From Nitromaritima sp964584125 (GTDB lineage: Bacteria > Nitrospinota > Nitrospinia > Nitrospinales > VA-1): a stretch of DNA of 25,069 nucleotides. The stretch spans positions 1-25,069 of the forward strand of contig CAZOYP010000036.1 in assembly GCA_964584125.1 (NCBI GenBank), read 5' to 3'. Of this stretch, positions 21,877 to 25,069 are shown piece by piece. Both the position numbers and the translations under genes were made by a program. The stretch's first letter is position 1, and every line of letters begins with the position of its first letter. The notes beneath the pieces were generated by a model. It saw only the letters and a list, made by a program, of their open reading frames with translations. It was not told the DNA's origin and ran no database searches.

Positions 21877-23660
21877 GAACTATAATGATAAATACACTAT
21901 ATGAAAGACCTCATTTTAGATCCTGTGTATTTCTTTTAGTTCTTGGAACTCTTGTTTATGGGAACCATTTAAAAAACCCTTTTCAATTCGATACAGTTGC
22001 GTACATAGTCAATCAAAATCGATTAGATAATATTAGTGAGCAACTAAGTATAAGTTATCTATTGAAAGATTTCTTTCACCGGTCATTACTTCAAATTTCT
22101 ATTGCCTTTAATGCCAATTTGGATGGATTGAATACATTTAGTTATCACCTTATAAACTTATTTTTACATCTTATAAATTCATTATTGGTTTATTTTGTAA
22201 CATGTAGAGCATGGTGCTATTTAAAGTTAGTTGAGAATAAACCCATAGAAACAGAAACACGTTTTGTATCACTTTTTACAGCAATACTTTTTTTACTACA
22301 CCCAATCCAAACAGAATCGGTTGTTTATATAATGAGCCGATCCGAGATCTTTGCTGGAACATTTTATTTGAGTTCATTTTTACTATTTCAGGCTTACCTA
22401 GCTAAGGACGGTCCATCAAAAATAGGTTATAAAGTTTTAGTGTTTTTTGTTATTTCGATTATGTTTATTTTGGGATTTAGTGTTAAACAGACGTTAATAA
22501 CACTTCCACTTATGCTATTACTTTATTTTTTTTTCGGACAAAAATCAAAATCAGTTTATATTTGCTGGCTAAATAGATATAAGTGGGGAATAGGATTTTT
22601 TGCATTAGCGGGGGTCTCCATTTTACTTCATAAACTATTAACAGACGAATCCTTCTTAATCGGGCCCTCATTCGCTGGCGAAGATGTTGGTCGGTTGAAC
22701 TATATGCTGACACAACCCTCTGTAATTTTATTTTATTATCTAAAACTATTAATATTCCCGATAAATTTAAATATAGATCCAGATATTTTATTAGTAACTG
22801 AATGGTGGTCTGGGAATTTTTTTATAGCATTACTGGGGATAGTTGGATTGATTTATTTTTTATATCAGTTCAAAGAAAAGCGCCTTTTATTATATTTTAT
22901 ATTTTGGTTTTTTATTGTTTTATCACCTTCTTCTTCAATTATTACGCTTTACGATTTGGCAGCTGAGCATAGAACATACCTTGCGTCATATTCGTATTAC
23001 GCGATCCTTGCATTTTTTGTATATAAAATATCGCATTTAGTTTATTCAGGTAATTTTAAAAAGGGTAAAAACCTTGTACTAGTGATCAGTATTTTAATTT
23101 CGATTATGTTCTCTATATTAACCATACAGCGAAATAAAATATGGGCTAGCGAAGTTTCACTTTGGAGTGATACATTAAAAAAGTCGCCCCAGAAAGTTCG
23201 TCCAATAATTAATTTAGCGCATGCGTATACGGTTCCCGAAACTCTTGACTTGGCGGTTGAGTATTATGAGAAAGCCTTAGTATTAAACCCTAATATTTTT
23301 GCGACAAACTATAATCTAGCTAATCTCTATATTGAAAGAGGTCGTGAAGAAGATGGGCTGAGGTTGTTACAGATGGCTGCTTTGATTAGACCAAAAAGGG
23401 CTGAGGTTCATGCCTTGCTTGGAGAAATATATTTAAAACGAAAACAAATAAAACTCGCAGAACTTCATTTAAAACAAGCCGTCGAGTTCAAACCAAATTA
23501 TGCTCTTGCTATGAGAAACCTCGGTATTGTTTATTATTTTCATTTAAAGAAACCAGAAAAGGCAGCAGCTTTTTTTTCAAGAGCCTTGTCTATTGACCCA
23601 AATCAAAAAGATGCAGATAATATTCGAGCTCTGATTAAACGCATTAAAAATAAGAAATAA
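21873..23660 (+). CDS. TMTC-like membrane protein with about 4 TPRs, altered acidic loop (paralogue 4)
   Basis: A 595-residue, shortest paralogue. It has the same helix plan and blocks (LLHPIQTESVVYIMSRSEIF; LAAEHRTYLAS), but the first loop reads FQFDTVAYIVNQN: the second acidic residue, present in the other three, is Thr (D40, T41). If this pair is catalytic, the protein may be inactive, regulatory, or use another residue. Four or so TPR units lie from about residue 447 to the end. The ATG overlaps the stop of paralogue 3 by four bases (ATGA); a second in-frame ATG four codons on is an alternative start. It is the last gene of the operon; no strong terminator is seen after it. Confidence 0.78.
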   Translation: MRTIMINTLYERPHFRSCVFLLVLGTLVYGNHLKNPFQFDTVAYIVNQNRLDNISEQLSISYLLKDFFHRSLLQISIAFNANLDGLNTFSYHLINLFLHLINSLLVYFVTCRAWCYLKLVENKPIETETRFVSLFTAILFLLHPIQTESVVYIMSRSEIFAGTFYLSSFLLFQAYLAKDGPSKIGYKVLVFFVISIMFILGFSVKQTLITLPLMLLLYFFFGQKSKSVYICWLNRYKWGIGFFALAGVSILLHKLLTDESFLIGPSFAGEDVGRLNYMLTQPSVILFYYLKLLIFPINLNIDPDILLVTEWWSGNFFIALLGIVGLIYFLYQFKEKRLLLYFIFWFFIVLSPSSSIITLYDLAAEHRTYLASYSYYAILAFFVYKISHLVYSGNFKKGKNLVLVISILISIMFSILTIQRNKIWASEVSLWSDTLKKSPQKVRPIINLAHAYTVPETLDLAVEYYEKALVLNPNIFATNYNLANLYIERGREEDGLRLLQMAALIRPKRAEVHALLGEIYLKRKQIKLAELHLKQAVEFKPNYALAMRNLGIVYYFHLKKPEKAAAFFSRALSIDPNQKDADNIRALIKRIKNKK

Positions 23661-23721
23661 ATAATAAAAAATCTATTTCAAATTATTTTTTCTATTGTCA
23701 TATTTCTTTATTAATAGAATT

Positions 23722-23730
23722 TGATATAAT
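23722..23730 (+). promoter_or_regulatory. Candidate extended -10 promoter for tRNA-Leu
   Basis: TGATATAAT at 23722-23730 matches the extended -10 (TGnTATAAT) exactly; the -35 region is poor (TTTCTT at 23703-23708, 16-base spacer). It lies 85 bases before the tRNA and after the stop of the preceding operon. Confidence 0.4.
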
Positions 23731-23814
23731 CCACCAAATTAATCAAAGCTTAAAAGTTGATTTTGAATAGTTAGTTTTTCAAAAGGCTTTATAAATTTTT
23801 AAAGTTAGTAATGC

Positions 23815-23901
23815 GCCGAAGTGGTGGAATTGGTAGACGCGCTGGATTCAAAATCCAGTGAGGGCAACCTCGTGACGGTTCGAGTCCGTCCTTCGGCACC
23901 A
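23815..23901 (+). tRNA. tRNA-Leu (CAA)
   Basis: A complete 87-base tRNA with the long variable arm of leucine tRNAs. The acceptor stem GCCGAAG (23815-23821) pairs with CTTCGGC (23891-23897). The anticodon stem CTGGA/TCCAG encloses anticodon CAA at 23849-23851. The T arm contains GGTTCGAGTCC and the 3' CCA is encoded at 23899-23901. tRNA-Leu genes are common integration sites for mobile elements, which matters for the sequence that follows. Confidence 0.97.
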
Positions 23902-23919
23902 GTTATATCAAGGGGATAA

Positions 23920-23953
23920 GGGGTATCGGTATTTTTACTGATATCCCTTTTTT
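23920..23953 (+). terminator. Rho-independent terminator after tRNA-Leu
   Basis: A 12-pair stem (two GU pairs) forms between GGGGTATCGGTA (23920-23931) and TACTGATATCCC (23936-23947) around a TTTT loop, followed by a run of T's (23948-23953). It is 18 bases after the tRNA 3' end. Confidence 0.85.
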
Positions 23954-23955
23954 AG

Positions 23956-24038
23956 TGGTATCACAGCGGTATCGCAGTCTGCCGCCATCCATTTAAACCA
24001 CTTTAAATGGGGGTGACTGGTACCATAGTGGTACCACA
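23956..24038. repeat. GGTAYC motif array around a perfect hairpin
   Basis: Two 21-base imperfect copies, at 23956-23976 and 24018-24038, each contain two GGTATC or GGTACC motifs 11 bases apart (starts 23957, 23968, 24019, 24030). Between them lies a perfect 9-base inverted repeat, CCATTTAAA (23989-23997) and TTTAAATGG (24002-24010), with a 4-base loop. Motifs one helical turn apart next to a tRNA suggest protein binding, for example integrase or excisionase sites at an attachment region, but this is inferred. From about 24050 to 24198 I see no gene or repeat. Confidence 0.5.
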
Positions 24039-24198
24039 CAAAAATTTATAGACTGTAGGAATGTTTTAGACATAAATTAAACAAGCAACAAAAAATATAG
24101 ATCTACCTCAGAAACTATTCCAAGCAAATCTAGATTATATTTATCACTTTGCAATCTTATGAGTTGAATATTTTTGCAAGGAAGGTAATTAGCGCAGG

Positions 24199-25069
24199 TC
24201 AATCAAAATACTTCATTGTTTCGGGGTCTTTCCTAGCATATTTGCAGCAGATGTTATTTTGAGGGCCATCAGTACGAGAACACCACTGAGGATCCTTAAA
24301 CTCCAATTCCTCGTAGCACGCTTGTTCAAAAATCTCCCTGTCTACAAAACCCTTACATCCTGGCAAACGCCAATAATCCCCGCCGGGGGCTGAACACTGT
24401 GGAGTAATATCAAATTTTATACTGCAGTCGAAACTTTGTTCGCATGTGTTACCTGGAGTATTTAGAAGACCTACCGGTTTTATGCTGCACGACGATACTG
24501 CGAGCAATTCAGGGCAGCCTGTTTGCCCAAACTCTTTACGCTTATCAGGGTTTCCCAAATCGTGCGGATTTAAACATCGAAACTGATCCCTAAGACAATC
24601 ATGACTAGCTCTCTTTCTTGTATCATACGGAAAATGTCTTGCTGATTCTAAATTTTCAGGAATCGTAGCGATACTCCAAGTCCTGAGCTGTGATGAATAC
24701 TTTTTAGCGTTTACCATGCTTTGGCAATGGTACCACCAATACCAACTCCCCCCTACCTGCATGTAACGCAGACCTCTTGTTTTAAGTAAATTATTGCCTG
24801 CACCAGCACCGGGATACTCCCCGGTAATGACTACCCCCCCCCTTCCTTCTCCTGATCATACATATATAAATCATAACACTTATCAGGTTTTACATACTCG
24901 GTACAGTTGCTCGTAGGAAATATCGCCGCAGCACTATCAATACTGTAAGTGTTGGGACTGCTGTTATGTTTAGCCGATACGCAGAAGTTGTCCAGCGGCG
25001 AGGGAGGAAGGGTAGCTACAAGATCTGTGTTCTGGTTAAAACCGTAAGTGGCAGCTTTGATTATGGGGA
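24199..25069 (-). CDS. Cysteine-rich protein, partial, broken at a C9 run; unknown function
   Basis: The C-terminal part of a larger protein I do not recognise; it enters from the right edge. The frame open from the edge reads through PPSPLDNFCVSAKHN, FPTSNCTEYVKPDKCYD and YMYDQEKEGG, then meets a run of nine G's on its strand (plus-strand C's, 24834-24842) and a stop. One base away the frame continues VVITGEYPGAGAGNNLLK, RGLRYMQVGGSWYWWYHC and on to YFD with the stop at 24199. A run of ten, or seven, would join them. About 16 cysteines over some 290 residues, spaced and ending in NNICCKYARK, suggest a disulphide-rich exported protein, perhaps a surface or pilus-tip component. The base composition is visibly richer in G+C than the rest of the window, and it lies beyond a tRNA-Leu, suggesting acquired DNA. 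An internal ATG at 24762 is probably not the start. Confidence 0.55.

Noticed and set aside
23801..25069. Searched for an integrase, transposase or toxin-antitoxin pair to prove the island
   Set aside because: None is visible on either strand inside the window; the island therefore stays an inference.

Overview
This AT-rich window looks like the chromosome of a free-living, Gram-negative-type bacterium. It has a lipoprotein signal, a sigma-54 regulator, and a hopanoid gene (hpnH). The mix of hpnH, pentapeptide and TPR proteins and TMTC-like glycosyltransferases recalls marine Nitrospinota or deltaproteobacterial-type genomes, but no rRNA or marker gene here settles the lineage, so this placement is weak.

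Layout. The window opens with the 3' half of a tRNA-Asn and its terminator (1-98), then a secreted thermonuclease (340-1026). A sigma-54-dependent response regulator follows (1065-2495). Directly after it, a candidate -24/-12 promoter drives a small one-pass membrane protein and a single-domain cyclic-nucleotide-binding (cNBD) protein; a second, paralogous cNBD protein comes next. Then come a U32 'peptidase' of the TrhP (YegQ) tRNA-hydroxylation type, a small membrane protein on the minus strand, and hpnH. Minus-strand genes follow: a pentapeptide-repeat protein, a TPR lipoprotein and gpmA. After an unrecognised plus-strand gene (9189-9545) there is a minus-strand operon folD-xseA-xseB-tlyA. 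Its tlyA carries a frameshift at a nine-A run, which hides the S4 domain from simple ORF calling.

The second half (13619-23660) is dominated by four large membrane proteins, each a GT-C/TMTC-like multi-pass domain plus a C-terminal TPR array. The first stands alone. The last three form a tight operon whose genes overlap by 4 bases (ATGA), with TPR count falling from about 8 to 6 to 4 along it. A convergent multi-pass membrane protein, possibly another GT-C enzyme, lies between the first and second. Together they suggest a protein or surface-glycan glycosylation locus. The spacer before this block (about 13147-13450) holds a heavily broken gene remnant.

The right end has an intact tRNA-Leu(CAA) with its terminator. 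Just after it lies an array of GGTAYC motifs around a perfect hairpin. Beyond that is a cysteine-rich, visibly more G+C-rich reading frame, cut by the window edge and broken at a nine-C run. This looks like the edge of a tRNA-associated genomic island, but no integrase is visible, so the island is an inference.
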